From assembly GCF_035989285.1 (NCBI RefSeq), contig NZ_CP108513.1, positions 5,828,001-5,892,000 of the forward strand: a DNA stretch of 64,000 nt. The letters run 5' to 3'. The notes under the pieces are model-generated. The model was not told where the DNA came from. It saw only the letters and a list, made by a program, of their open reading frames with translations, and did no database searches. Below, one piece after another: positions 51,790 through 61,047 of this stretch. This DNA is from Streptomyces sp. NBC_01235. Lineage in GTDB: Bacteria; Actinomycetota; Actinomycetes; Streptomycetales; Streptomycetaceae. Positions within the stretch are counted from its first letter, which is position 1, and the number at the start of each line of letters is the position of its first letter. A program made the translations under genes and the position numbers.

Positions 51790-52076
51790 GGCCGCCGTGT
51801 CCTGCGCCGCCGCGCCGAGCCGGGCGGTCAGCGCCACCGGGTCCGGCTCCACCCGGACGACGTCGTGGCCGAAGACGTGGGCCTGGCCGCCGTCGGGCCG
51901 CAGGAGCGTGGCGAGCATCTTGACGGTGGTCGTCAGGCCGGCGCTGTTCGGGCCGAGGACGCCGTAGACCGTGCCGGTGGGGACGGCGAGGTCGACGCCG
52001 TCCACGGCCCTGGTCCCGCCGAACGTCTTCACCAGGCCCGCGGTCTCGATCGCCAGGTCGCCGGTGTGCCGGCTCA
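51790..52076 (-). pseudogene. remnant of an ABC transporter ATPase (DrrA-like)
   Basis: Minus-strand reading gives [20 protein letters not shown], then a Walker A-like [20 protein letters not shown] and AHVFGHDVV. Walker A should be GPNGAGKTTT; the essential Lys is Leu here. The Q-loop, signature motif and Walker B are absent. The natural start appears to be CTG at 52074-52076 behind a good AAGGAA site, so ATG may have mutated. The fragment converges with the channel remnant, suggesting one deletion fused both genes. Confidence 0.75.
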
Positions 52077-52202
52077 GGGGAGTTCCTTCCGCGTACTCGC
52101 GGCTCGCATGGGGAGGCCCTTACCGTCGCGCGAACTCATCGGTGATCGCACATGAATTTCCCGGGGGACCCCGGGCCGGGGGCGAGGAGTAGCGTCCCCC
52201 TC

Positions 52203-53192
52203 ATGCATGCGATCACGATTCCCGAACCTGGTGGTCCCGAGGCGCTGGTGTGGAGCGAGGTCCCCGATCCCGTACCCGGCGAGGGCGAGGTCCTGGTCGA
52301 GGTGGCGGCCAGCGCCGTCAACCGCGCCGACATCCTCCAGCGCCAGGGCTTCTACGACCCACCGCCCGGCGCCTCCCCCTACCCCGGCCTGGAGTGCTCC
52401 GGACGGATCGCCGCGATCGGCCCCGGTGTCTCCGGCTGGGCCGTCGGCGACGAGGTGTGCGCGCTGCTCGCGGGCGGCGGATACGCCGAGAAGGTGGCCG
52501 TGCCGGCCGGCCAGTTGCTGCCCGTGCCGGCGGGCGTCGGCCTCCGGCAGGCCGCCGCGCTCCCCGAGGTGACCAGCACCGTCTGGTCGAACGTCTTCAT
52601 GATCGCCCACCTCCGCCCCGGCGAGACGCTGCTCGTGCACGGCGGCTCCAGCGGCATCGGCACCATGGCGATCCAGCTGGCCAAGGCCGCCGGCGCGAGG
52701 GTCGCCGTCACCGCGGGCACCAAGGAGAAGCTGGAACACTGCGCCGAACTGGGCGCCGACATCCTGATCAACTACCGCGAGCAGGACTTCGTCGCCGAGC
52801 TGAAGCAGGCCACGGACGGCGCCGGTGCCGATGTCATCCTCGACAACATGGGCGCGAAGTACCTGGACCGCAACGTCCAGGCCCTCGCCGTGAACGGCCG
52901 GCTCGCGATCATCGGCATGCAGGGCGGCCTCAAGGCCGAGCTGAACATCGGCGCGCTCCTCGGCAAGCGTGCCGCCATCAGCGCGACCTCGCTGCGGGCC
53001 CGCCCCCCGGAGGAGAAGGAGGCCATCGTCGCGGCCGTCCGCGAGCACGTCTGGCCCCTGCTCGTCGCCGGCCACGTTCGCCCCGTCGTCGACCGCGAAC
53101 TCCCGATGAGCGACGCGCCCGTCGCCCACCGGGTCGTGGAGGACAGCGGCCACGTGGGCAAGGTGCTGCTGGTCGCGCCCGCGGCGCTCTAA
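52203..53192 (+). CDS. NAD(P)H:quinone oxidoreductase (zeta-crystallin-like MDR)
   Basis: The 329-aa zinc-less medium-chain dehydrogenase has MHAITIPEPGGPEALVWSEV, NRADILQRQGFYDPPPGASP and a cofactor loop LLVHGGSSGIGTMAIQLAKA. Such enzymes reduce quinones or alpha,beta-unsaturated carbonyls with NADPH. ATG 52203 fits the family start; 17 upstream in-frame codons are not conserved. The 3' end overlaps the convergent hypothetical gene by 4 bases. Confidence 0.92.
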   Translation: MHAITIPEPGGPEALVWSEVPDPVPGEGEVLVEVAASAVNRADILQRQGFYDPPPGASPYPGLECSGRIAAIGPGVSGWAVGDEVCALLAGGGYAEKVAVPAGQLLPVPAGVGLRQAAALPEVTSTVWSNVFMIAHLRPGETLLVHGGSSGIGTMAIQLAKAAGARVAVTAGTKEKLEHCAELGADILINYREQDFVAELKQATDGAGADVILDNMGAKYLDRNVQALAVNGRLAIIGMQGGLKAELNIGALLGKRAAISATSLRARPPEEKEAIVAAVREHVWPLLVAGHVRPVVDRELPMSDAPVAHRVVEDSGHVGKVLLVAPAAL

Positions 53193-53791
53193 CCGCGGCG
53201 CAGACGTAGTGCGGCGAGGGCGAGGGCGATGCCCAGGCCGATGAGGACGAGGCCGCTGCCGAGCGGCAGGATCTGCAGCACGGGCCCGTCGGCCCGCTCC
53301 CGCTGCGTGGCCGCCTGCCGCATGGCGTCCTGCGGCGTCGCGGAGGTCGCGGGGGCTAGGCCTGCCTGCGGCGACTCGGACCCGGCGGTGTCGTCGGCGA
53401 GGTCGCCGTCACCGGCCTCCGCGTCGCCGCTCACCTCGTCCGAGTCTTCTCCGCCCGTGTCCTCCCCTGCCGTGTCCTCCGCCTCTTCGTCCTCGTCCGC
53501 CCCCTGGTCGCCCTTCCGCCCGGGCCGCTCGCGGCCCTCGCCCGCGCGGCTTCCGGCGCGGTCCGGTTCGGGGGAGGACGGGGCCGGGGTGGCGGACGCC
53601 GACACGGTGGCGTACGTGGGGGCGCGTCCGTGCGCCGATACCACCGCGTACGACGAGGCGGCGCCGTAGGGCAGCACGACCATGCCCATCGCGCCCATCG
53701 CGCCCGCCCGCATCCCGTACAACGCACGCTGCCATGGAGTCACGTCCGTGACCCCCTCCCGGTACCCAGTCGCCAAGAAAAGTCCCAACAA
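53189..53791 (-). CDS. hypothetical membrane protein with acidic low-complexity middle
   Basis: Up to 200 aa. A hydrophobic N-terminal stretch (ALYGMRAGAMGAMGMVVLPY), a long Asp/Glu/Gly/Ala-rich region (about 75-150) and a C-terminal TM helix (LGSGLVLIGLGIALALAALR) ending in Arg residues suggest a cell-surface protein anchored at both ends. The start is uncertain: in-frame ATG and GTG codons exist within the first 30 codons. No family recognised. Confidence 0.55.
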   Translation of the reverse strand: MLGLFLATGYREGVTDVTPWQRALYGMRAGAMGAMGMVVLPYGAASSYAVVSAHGRAPTYATVSASATPAPSSPEPDRAGSRAGEGRERPGRKGDQGADEDEEAEDTAGEDTGGEDSDEVSGDAEAGDGDLADDTAGSESPQAGLAPATSATPQDAMRQAATQRERADGPVLQILPLGSGLVLIGLGIALALAALRLRRG

Positions 53792-53906
53792 GCCTCACAT
53801 CAGGGAAGTAACGTCGCATTCCGGACTCCGCCGAACGGAAACGGTGGATCACCTTTCACGGGGGGCAGCACGGTGATGAGGTGGGGACGTGCGAGAGAAT
53901 GGCGGC

Positions 53907-54452
53907 ATGGAGATGCCGAGGAACGAAAGGTCGCCGGAGAACGCCCAGAAGATCCTGGTCGTAGGTCAGGACGGCATGGCGCTCGGCGGCATCGACGCCG
54001 ACGAGGACTCCCGTGAGATCCCGGTGACGGAAATGGTCGAGCAGCCCGCGAAGGTCATGCGCATCGGCAGCATGATCAAGCAGCTGCTCGAGGAGGTGCG
54101 CGCGGCTCCCCTGGACGAGGCGAGCCGGGCCCGGCTGAAGGAGATCCACTCGAGCTCGGTGAAGGAACTGGAGGACGGCCTGGCACCTGAGCTGGTCGAG
54201 GAACTGGAGCGGCTGTCCCTGCCGTTCAACGAGGACTCGACCCCGAGCGACGCGGAACTGCGCATCGCGCAGGCCCAGTTGGTCGGCTGGCTGGAGGGCC
54301 TCTTCCACGGCATCCAGACCACTCTCTTCGCTCAGCAGATGGCCGCGCGGGCCCAGTTGGAGCAGATGCGCCGCGCGCTGCCGCCGGGCGCGAGCCACGA
54401 GGGCGTCGACGACCCGCGAGCGGGCGGCCGTACGGGCGGACCGTACCTCTAG
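53907..54452 (+). CDS. bpa: bacterial proteasome activator Bpa
   Basis: The 181-aa protein matches the Bpa/DUF2587 family, with KILVVGQDGM, VTEMVEQPAKVMRIGSMIKQ, LLEEVRAAPLDEASRARLKE and HGIQTTLFAQQMAARAQLEQ. It has a four-helix body, flexible ends and a C-terminal GGPYL like the GQYL tail of mycobacterial Bpa that docks into the 20S proteasome. Bpa forms a dodecameric ring that feeds unfolded proteins to the proteasome without ATP. ATG 53907 (MEMPRNERSP) is taken; GTG at 53889 has a better AGGTGGGG site and would add six residues. Confidence 0.9.
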   Translation: MEMPRNERSPENAQKILVVGQDGMALGGIDADEDSREIPVTEMVEQPAKVMRIGSMIKQLLEEVRAAPLDEASRARLKEIHSSSVKELEDGLAPELVEELERLSLPFNEDSTPSDAELRIAQAQLVGWLEGLFHGIQTTLFAQQMAARAQLEQMRRALPPGASHEGVDDPRAGGRTGGPYL

Positions 54453-54489
54453 AGCCGCAGACCCGTACCCGCACCCAAGCCGTACACAC

Positions 54490-54520
54490 AGAAGGGCCCG
54501 GCGTTCCGTCGGGCCCTTCT
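54490..54520. terminator. bidirectional terminator between bpa and the kinase gene
   Basis: A perfect 11-bp stem AGAAGGGCCCG/CGGGCCCTTCT with a 9-base loop lies between the convergent bpa stop (54452) and kinase stop (54537). The A/T-ended stem suits termination in both directions. Confidence 0.88.
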
Positions 54521-54536
54521 CGACGACGTCAGGCGG

Positions 54537-56174
54537 TCACGACGCCGGGTTGCCCGTGGAGACCTTGAGCTCGATCTCGGGCATGTCCTTCGGGTCGACG
54601 TCCGTTCCGGCGGAGGGGAACTGCTCCATGACCGCCCCGTCGCCGTAGGTGTTCTCGTCCACCTTTGTGATCTTCATCGTCCAGCCGGCGGCCTGGAAGC
54701 ACTCCTTGACCGAGGCGATGTACTTGAACTTGAAGTTCGGCACCCGGATCTTGTCGGGGTCGTTGTACGACTCCTGCGGCTCGGAGCACTCCGTCGACTC
54801 GATCGTCTTGGACGTGTCCGGCGCGCGGTAGTCCGCCGCCTTCGTCGCCGACGGCGAGGAGCTGGTGGTACCGCCCTTGGCGTCGTCGTCGCTGCCGCCG
54901 TTCAGCGTGAGGCTGGCGATGAGGCCGCCGACCGCCACCACGGCGACGACGGCCGAGCCGATGAGTACCGTCCTGCTGTTCTTGCGGCTGCCGCCGCCCG
55001 AGGACACCGTCGTCGAGGGCTGCGGGGCGAGGTTGTACGCGGGCGGGGTGTGCGGCGCCTGCTGGTGGCCGTACGCCGGAGCGGGCGTCTGGTAGCCGCC
55101 CTGCTGCGGGTAGCCGTAGGAGGGGGACGGCGTCGGGGTGCCGTACGGGTTCGGGGTCGGGGCGGGCTGGTAGGGCGTCTGGACGCCCGCCTGGGGCGCC
55201 GGGGTGCCCTGGCCGACCGGCGGGAACACCGCGGAGCCGACGCCCGCGCCGCTCGACGTCTGCACGCCAGGGACGATGCTCGGCGGGGCCGGCTGGAAGG
55301 AGGCGGCGACGCGCAGGCACTCGTCGCGCATGGCGACGGCGGTCGGGAAACGCTCGTTCGGGTTCTTCTTCAGCGCGCGGGCGATCAGCGCGTCGACGGC
55401 CGGGGGCAGCGCCCGGTTGATCGAGGAGGGAGCCACCGGCTCCTCCTGCACGTGCGCGTACGCGATCGCAAGCGGCGAATCGGCCTCGAACGGCAGCCGC
55501 CCGGTGACGAGTTGGAACAGCATGATGCCGACCGAGTACAGGTCGGAGCGGGCGTCCACCCCGCGGCCCAGCGCCTGTTCGGGGGAGAGGTACTGCGGGG
55601 TGCCGACGACCATGCCGGTCTGGGTCATCGAGGTGACCCCGGACTGCATGGCGCGCGCGATGCCGAAGTCCATCACCTTGACGACGCCGCGCTTGGTCAT
55701 CATCACGTTGCCGGGCTTGATGTCGCGGTGGACCAGCCCCATCTCGTGGCTGATCTCCAGCGCCGCCAGCACGTCCGCGGTGATCTTCAGCGCCTTGTCG
55801 GCGGGCATCGCGCCCTGCTGCCGCACGTCCTCGTCGAGCACGGAGCCGAGCGGGCGGCCCTCGACGTACTCCATGACGATGTACGGCGTCGTCAGCCCCT
55901 CGACCTCGTCCTCGCCGGTGTCGAAGACGGAGACGATGTTGGTGTGCGTGAGCTTGGCCACGGCCTGGGCCTCGCGGCGGAAGCGCTCGCGGAAGGCCTG
56001 CTCGCGGCCGAGTTCGGTGTGCAGGGTCTTCACCGCGACCTGACGGTCGAGCACGGCGTCGTAGGCGAGGTGCACCGAGGCCATGCCGCCCTCGCCGAGC
56101 AAGTCGCGCAGCTGATAGCGGCCCGCGGCGAGCGCCCGCCCCGCGTACCGGCCCTGCGCGCCGTCCTGGCTCAT
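54537..56174 (-). CDS. membrane Ser/Thr protein kinase with one PASTA domain
   Basis: The 545-aa protein has an N-terminal Hanks-type kinase domain (about 20-290): GEGGMASVHLAYD P-loop, Lys49, the catalytic loop VHRDIKPGNVMMT (Asp151), DFGIA (Asp169) and a Thr/Ser-rich activation loop. A Pro/Gln/Tyr-rich juxtamembrane linker (300-395), one TM helix (402-424) and an extracellular PASTA domain (about 480-541, RVPNFKFKYIASVKECFQAA) follow. PASTA kinases sense cell-wall precursors or muropeptides. Divergent from the second kinase at 56534; most Streptomyces PknB types have several PASTA repeats, so the single one is reduced. Confidence 0.95.
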   Translation of the reverse strand: MSQDGAQGRYAGRALAAGRYQLRDLLGEGGMASVHLAYDAVLDRQVAVKTLHTELGREQAFRERFRREAQAVAKLTHTNIVSVFDTGEDEVEGLTTPYIVMEYVEGRPLGSVLDEDVRQQGAMPADKALKITADVLAALEISHEMGLVHRDIKPGNVMMTKRGVVKVMDFGIARAMQSGVTSMTQTGMVVGTPQYLSPEQALGRGVDARSDLYSVGIMLFQLVTGRLPFEADSPLAIAYAHVQEEPVAPSSINRALPPAVDALIARALKKNPNERFPTAVAMRDECLRVAASFQPAPPSIVPGVQTSSGAGVGSAVFPPVGQGTPAPQAGVQTPYQPAPTPNPYGTPTPSPSYGYPQQGGYQTPAPAYGHQQAPHTPPAYNLAPQPSTTVSSGGGSRKNSRTVLIGSAVVAVVAVGGLIASLTLNGGSDDDAKGGTTSSSPSATKAADYRAPDTSKTIESTECSEPQESYNDPDKIRVPNFKFKYIASVKECFQAAGWTMKITKVDENTYGDGAVMEQFPSAGTDVDPKDMPEIELKVSTGNPAS

Positions 56175-56533
56175 GTTCTGCGTCCCCCGTAGGCCCTCAG
56201 GCGCCGTTGACTTGTCGTTGATCGAAAGTGCTATTCCCGGCCAAGTCTGCCGCAGGGCACTGACACGTCAAGCTCGGTGCCCGTTCCGTGACCCTACGAG
56301 AAAGAAGCGTCGCGGAAGCGTTACAGGTGCCGTACGGCCGGTACACAGAATTTGCACGCCGGTACAGAGTCCAGGTTTGATGACCGGTCCGTCCCGGACC
56401 GGCGCCCGGGCCCGCCCGGGGAATCGTTCCGGGGATCGACCCGGACCGGCGGCTTGCGCGGAGGCTGTAGCGTGGCCGACGGAGACCGTAACAACACCGC
56501 GCGCACCGCGGGCAGAAACGACGGCGAGGACTG
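56175..56533. promoter_or_regulatory. divergent promoter region between two kinase genes
   Basis: These 359 bases separate the two divergent kinase starts. A TTGACTTGTCGTTGATC stretch at 56207-56223 and lower GC near 56340-56390 are plausible promoter segments. No reading frame with coding character or strong repeat was seen. Confidence 0.4.
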
Positions 56534-58114
56534 ATGGCACAGCAGCGCGCTCAGGGCCCGTCCGACCCCGAGGCGACTGGCGGCGGTATGTCAGATGCGC
56601 CGGAGAACTGGGGCAACGGCGGGCTGGTAGGGGACGGCCGATACCGGCTGACCCGCAGACTCGGCCGAGGCGGCATGGCCGAGGTGTTCGCGGCCGAGGA
56701 CGTACGCCTCGGACGCACCGTCGCGGTCAAACTGCTGCGCGCCGACCTCGCCGAGGACCCCGTGTCCAAGGCCCGTTTCACGCGCGAGGCCCAGTCTGTG
56801 GCCGGCCTCAACCACCACGCGATCGTCGCCGTGTACGACTCCGGCGAGGACTTCGTGGGCGGCCAGAGCGTGCCGTACATCGTGATGGAGATCGTCGAGG
56901 GACGCACGATCCGCGACCTCCTCCTCAACGCCGAGGCGCCCGGGCCCGAGCAGGCCCTGATCATCACCTCCGGCGTCCTGGAGGCGCTCGCCTACTCGCA
57001 CCAGCACGGCATCGTGCACCGCGACATCAAGCCCGCGAACGTGATCATCACGCACAACGGCGCGGTCAAGGTGATGGACTTCGGCATCGCGCGCGCCCTG
57101 CACGGCGCGTCCACGACGATGACGCAGACCGGCATGGTCATGGGCACCCCGCAGTACCTCTCCCCGGAGCAGGCGCTCGGCAAGGCCGTCGACCACCGCT
57201 CCGACCTGTACGCCACGGGCTGCCTGCTGTACGAACTCCTCGCGCTGCGGCCCCCGTTCACCGGCGAGACGCCGCTGTCGGTGGTCTACCAGCACGTGCA
57301 GGACATCCCGGTACCGCCGTCGCAGACCTCGGGCGGGGAGTGCCCGCCGGAGCTCGACGGCCTCGTCATGCGCTCCCTGGCCAAGGACCCGGACGACCGG
57401 TTCCAGACGGCGGAGGAGATGCGCGGCCTCGTCCAGTACGGGCTCCAGATGCTGTACGACCAGGGCGGTCACACCGGCACCTGGAACACCGGCCCGGTCG
57501 GCGCGCACGACGGCCGCGGCACGCCCGCCGGCGGCTTCGCGAGCACGACCGTGCTGCCGCACGGCGCCGACGGCTCCAGCACCTCGCAGATCCCGCAGCC
57601 GATCCTGCCCACGGGCTACGGCGGCGGTGACGACGGCGGCTTCGAGGGCCACGGCAACAGGGGCAGCGGCCGCGGCAAGCTGTGGATCCTCGCCGTCTTC
57701 GCGGTGATCGCCATCGCCGCGGGCGTCGCGCTCGCGCTGAACGGCAAGGGGACGGGCGGCAGCGGCAGCGAGACGACGAAGTCGCCGTCCAGTTCGCCGT
57801 CGCCCACGACCTCGCCCAGCACGTCGCCGAGCGAGGAGGTGAGCGACACGGCCACGGACGACACCTCGGACGACAGCACCGGTTCGAACTCCGACTCGGA
57901 CTACTCGCCGCCGTACACGCCCTCGGACACGCCGTCGTACAGCCAGTCCCAGTCGGCCACCTCCGAGCCGTCGGCCGACCCGACGGAGACCCAGCCGACC
58001 GAGGAGCCGAGCAACCCGGCGACGACCGCCCCGGGGACGGACGGCGGGACCGGCGCGACGGACGGCACCTCGAGCGGCACGGACCAGGGGACCACCGTCG
58101 GGAACCTCGGGTAA
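56534..58114 (+). CDS. membrane Ser/Thr protein kinase, Ser/Thr-rich extracellular tail
   Basis: The 526-aa protein has a kinase domain (about 36-305): RRLGRGGMAEVF, Lys66, VHRDIKPANVIIT (Asp164), DFGIA (Asp182) and an activation loop STTMTQTGMVMGTPQYLSPE nearly identical to that of the divergent kinase. A linker, one TM helix (382-402) and about 120 extracellular residues rich in Ser, Thr, Asp and Pro follow. There is no PASTA or other known sensor domain. The upstream GGCGAGGA supports ATG 56534; an internal ATG at 56588 is possible. The pair probably arose by duplication. Confidence 0.94.
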   Translation: MAQQRAQGPSDPEATGGGMSDAPENWGNGGLVGDGRYRLTRRLGRGGMAEVFAAEDVRLGRTVAVKLLRADLAEDPVSKARFTREAQSVAGLNHHAIVAVYDSGEDFVGGQSVPYIVMEIVEGRTIRDLLLNAEAPGPEQALIITSGVLEALAYSHQHGIVHRDIKPANVIITHNGAVKVMDFGIARALHGASTTMTQTGMVMGTPQYLSPEQALGKAVDHRSDLYATGCLLYELLALRPPFTGETPLSVVYQHVQDIPVPPSQTSGGECPPELDGLVMRSLAKDPDDRFQTAEEMRGLVQYGLQMLYDQGGHTGTWNTGPVGAHDGRGTPAGGFASTTVLPHGADGSSTSQIPQPILPTGYGGGDDGGFEGHGNRGSGRGKLWILAVFAVIAIAAGVALALNGKGTGGSGSETTKSPSSSPSPTTSPSTSPSEEVSDTATDDTSDDSTGSNSDSDYSPPYTPSDTPSYSQSQSATSEPSADPTETQPTEEPSNPATTAPGTDGGTGATDGTSSGTDQGTTVGNLG

Positions 58115-58215
58115 CCGACCGGCGTACGCCACCTCTTCAGCCACGCGCGCGTGGGCCTGTCAACAGGGCTCCACGCGCGCGTGCGCGTTTTCGGGGCCTT
58201 TCCACGGGCCCCCGT

Positions 58216-59385
58216 TCAGTCCGCGAACGCCCCGCACACCGCGTCGTACTCCCGTGTCCACCACACGGCGAGCGCCGAGGCCGCCGGGAACTGGGAGTCC
58301 GCGCGGGTGTCGCCGCGCTCGTAGTGCCAGCGCAGCATCCAGAAGTCGTTGAGGCGCTCCCACCACACGCGGTGCACGGCCGCCGCGAGTTCGGAGGGGG
58401 TGGCCCCGGCGGCACGCCGGTACGCGCGCGCGTACGCCCCCGCCTTCGGCAGGTCGAGAGTGCCGTCGGGCCGGACGAAGAAGATCGCGGCGGCGCGGAC
58501 GGCCTCCTCGGCGCGGGGCTGCACGCCGAGCCGGTCCCAGTCGACGATGGCGGCGGGGGCGTCCCCGCGGTAGAGCAGGTTGAAGGGGTGGAAGTCCCCG
58601 TGCACCCAGCCGACCGGGCCGCCGTGCGGGGGTCGCCGGTCCGCGTGCCGTTCCAGCAGCGTGCGCCGCTCCAGGAGGCGGTGGCGGGCGAGTTCGTCGA
58701 AGGAGTCGGCGGGGCGGTGGCGGCGCACGCGCGCGAGGAGGTCGTCGATGAGCGCGAAGGTGTCGGCGGGGTCGGGGCTCGGGGCGGCGGCGGGGTGTTC
58801 GGCGGGGGCCGTGTGCTCGGCGCGGGCGGTGTGCCCGGGCGGGGTGGCGCGCTCCGGTTCGCGCGCCGGGGACGCGTGCCCTTCGTGCCCCGGGGGCACC
58901 TGCCGGACCGGGCGCTCTTCGCTCGTCGGCGGCGCCTGCTCGCCCTGTGCGCGCATCACGTGCTCCAGGCTGGCATGCACCACCCCCAGCAGCGCTCCCA
59001 GACGACCGCACTGGCCGGGGGTGAGCTGGGCGCCGTGGCGGTGGCGGCCGTCGATCCACGGGTGGAGGGCGTAGGCGTGGCCGCCGACGACGGCGACCGT
59101 ACGTCCGTCGTGGCCGGGCAGCGGGGGTGCGACCGGGACGCCCAGGTCGGCCAGGCGCTCGGTGGCCCGGTGCTGGCGGGCGATGGAGGCGGGGTCGGCG
59201 GTGTCCGGGTCGAAGTGGTGCTTGAGGAAGTAGCGGCCTCGGGTGGTGCGCAGCCGGTAGCCGCGGTTCAGCAGCCCCTCGTCGACGGGCTCGCAGGCGA
59301 GCGCGGTGCCGGCGGCGTACCGGCGGAGCAGGGTGCCCAGAGGGGGCGCGTGGGGTACGGAGGGTGGTACACAGGAGCGCGGCAC
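58216..59385 (-). CDS. aminoglycoside phosphotransferase/choline kinase-fold protein
   Basis: The 389-aa protein has the APH fold: LLNRGYRLRTTRGRYFLKHH (nucleotide-binding Lys), the Brenner motif VHGDFHPFNLLYR with the catalytic Asp, and AIVDWDRLG as the Mg-binding DxD-like site. A low-complexity insert (about 165-225, Pro/Ala/Glu/His-rich) separates the lobes. The substrate is unknown: antibiotic, sugar, choline or homoserine are all possible in this family. GTG 59383-59385 is chosen because a TAGCAT -10 hexamer (59393-59398) ends 8 bases upstream, suggesting a leaderless mRNA. Confidence 0.82.
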   Translation of the reverse strand: MPRSCVPPSVPHAPPLGTLLRRYAAGTALACEPVDEGLLNRGYRLRTTRGRYFLKHHFDPDTADPASIARQHRATERLADLGVPVAPPLPGHDGRTVAVVGGHAYALHPWIDGRHRHGAQLTPGQCGRLGALLGVVHASLEHVMRAQGEQAPPTSEERPVRQVPPGHEGHASPAREPERATPPGHTARAEHTAPAEHPAAAPSPDPADTFALIDDLLARVRRHRPADSFDELARHRLLERRTLLERHADRRPPHGGPVGWVHGDFHPFNLLYRGDAPAAIVDWDRLGVQPRAEEAVRAAAIFFVRPDGTLDLPKAGAYARAYRRAAGATPSELAAAVHRVWWERLNDFWMLRWHYERGDTRADSQFPAASALAVWWTREYDAVCGAFAD

Positions 59386-59846
59386 GCGCCCGATGCTAGG
59401 GCACGATTCGTGGCTGTGAGCTGGGCGTTGTCGCAGACAGTCACTGAAGGTCAACAGGCGACACAGATGGTCGCTTCAGGTCGCCTCGCGGGTGGGTGCG
59501 CTCACGGAGTCGTCCTTCGCGGCCCGCCGACACTCTCGAGAAGGACTCTTCCCGTGGCCTGGGTAGCCGGGATAACGTGCCGTTGCTCCGGCCTCCTGCA
59601 AGGCTGTGACCAGGGACCTTCCCGACTTTGCCGATTTACTTGGAAATCCAAGCAAAAACGCAGGTCAGGAGGGGTTTCACAGATATGTGGAGCACTGGGT
59701 AACGTGATGACTGCAGGGCGCTCGCCGGAGCACCTGTCACGCCTGTTCCGGCCGAGTGACACCCACCCCGTGCACGGGTGTCGGAAACAGGTGAGCCGTA
59801 CTGGTCACCCGGCAACCCCGGGGGCCGGACCGACGGAGGAGCACAC
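59386..59846 (+). promoter_or_regulatory. 461-base non-coding region upstream of the second 2-oxoacid dehydrogenase operon
   Basis: No coding frame is convincing here. TTCACA (59676-59681) and TAACGT (59700-59705), 18 bases apart, form a reasonable sigma-HrdB-like promoter pointing right. A stem GACACCC/GGGTGTC (about 59759-59782) in the presumed leader could regulate. The GGAGGAG ribosome site for E1 alpha is at 59835-59841. A TAGCAT -10 for the leftward phosphotransferase is at 59393-59398. Confidence 0.45.
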
Positions 59847-61046
59847 GTGACCGTGGAGAGCACTGCCGCGCGCAAGCCGCGACGCAGCGCCGGAGGCAAG
59901 GCCGGCGCCACCGGCACCGAGCGCACCACCCGCACCACCGCGAGGAAGAGTGCCGAGCCCGAGCTCGTGCAGCTGCTGACGCCGGAGGGCAAGCGGGTCA
60001 AGAACAGCAGGAACGCGGAGTACGCCAAGTACGTCGCCGACATCACCCCCGAAGAGCTCCGCGGCCTCTACCGCGACATGGTGCTCACCCGCCGCTTCGA
60101 CGCCGAGGCCACCTCCCTGCAACGCCAGGGCGAGCTGGGCCTGTGGGCCTCGCTGCTGGGCCAGGAGGCCGCCCAGATCGGCTCCGGCCGGGCCACCCGC
60201 GAGGACGACTACGTCTTCCCGACCTACCGTGAGCACGGCGTCGCCTGGTGCCGCGGGGTCGACCCGACCAACCTGCTCGGCATGTTCCGGGGCGTGAACA
60301 ACGGCGGCTGGGACCCCAACAGCAACAACTTCCACCTCTACACGATCGTCATCGGCTCCCAGACGCTGCACGCGACCGGCTACGCGATGGGCGTCGCCAA
60401 GGACGGCGCGGACAGCGCGGTGATCGCCTACTTCGGCGACGGCGCGAGCAGCCAGGGCGACGTGGCCGAGTCCTTCACCTTCTCCGCGGTCTACAACGCG
60501 CCGGTCGTGTTCTTCTGCCAGAACAACCAGTGGGCGATCTCCGAGCCCACGGAGAAGCAGACCCGGGTGCCGCTCTACCAGCGCGCGCAGGGCTACGGCT
60601 TCCCCGGCGTCCGGGTGGACGGCAACGACGTCCTGGCCTGCCTCGCGGTCACGAAGTGGGCGCTGGAGCGGGCCCGCAACGGCGAGGGCCCCACCCTCGT
60701 CGAGGCGTACACGTACCGCATGGGCGCCCACACCACCTCCGACGACCCGACGAAGTACCGGGCCGACGAGGAGCGCGAGGCCTGGGAGGCCAAGGACCCG
60801 ATCCTGCGCCTTCGCCGCCACCTGGAGGCCTCAAACCACACGGACGAGGGATTCTTCGCGGAACTCGAAGCGGAGAGCGAGGCGTTGGGCAGGCGAGTGC
60901 GCGAAGCGGTCCGCGCCATGCCGGACCCGGACCACTTCGCCATCTTCGAGAACGTGTACGCGGACGGGCACGCGCTCGTCGACGAGGAGCGTGCCCAGTT
61001 CGCCGCCTACCAGGCGTCGTTCGCGGACGAAGACGGGGGTAAGTGA
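59847..61046 (+). CDS. 2-oxoacid dehydrogenase E1 alpha subunit (second operon)
   Basis: The 399-aa TPP-dependent subunit has LWASLLGQEAAQIGSGRA, the TPP/Mg motif FGDGASSQGDVAESFTFSAV followed by FFCQNNQWAISEP, and YRMGAHTTSDDPTKYR. GTG 59847 with GGAGGAG 5 bases upstream is preferred; an upstream in-frame GTG at 59778 lacks one. The N-terminal 45 residues are Lys/Arg/Thr-rich. Either a branched-chain or pyruvate-type substrate is possible; in streptomycetes a second bkd set occurs near the first. Confidence 0.9.
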   Translation: MTVESTAARKPRRSAGGKAGATGTERTTRTTARKSAEPELVQLLTPEGKRVKNSRNAEYAKYVADITPEELRGLYRDMVLTRRFDAEATSLQRQGELGLWASLLGQEAAQIGSGRATREDDYVFPTYREHGVAWCRGVDPTNLLGMFRGVNNGGWDPNSNNFHLYTIVIGSQTLHATGYAMGVAKDGADSAVIAYFGDGASSQGDVAESFTFSAVYNAPVVFFCQNNQWAISEPTEKQTRVPLYQRAQGYGFPGVRVDGNDVLACLAVTKWALERARNGEGPTLVEAYTYRMGAHTTSDDPTKYRADEEREAWEAKDPILRLRRHLEASNHTDEGFFAELEAESEALGRRVREAVRAMPDPDHFAIFENVYADGHALVDEERAQFAAYQASFADEDGGK

Positions 61047-61047
61047 G

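Noticed and set aside
59502..59762. 86-codon frame in the gap before the second E1 alpha gene
   Set aside because: No ribosome site, no family resemblance and the composition of non-coding shadow; a promoter reading fits the region better.
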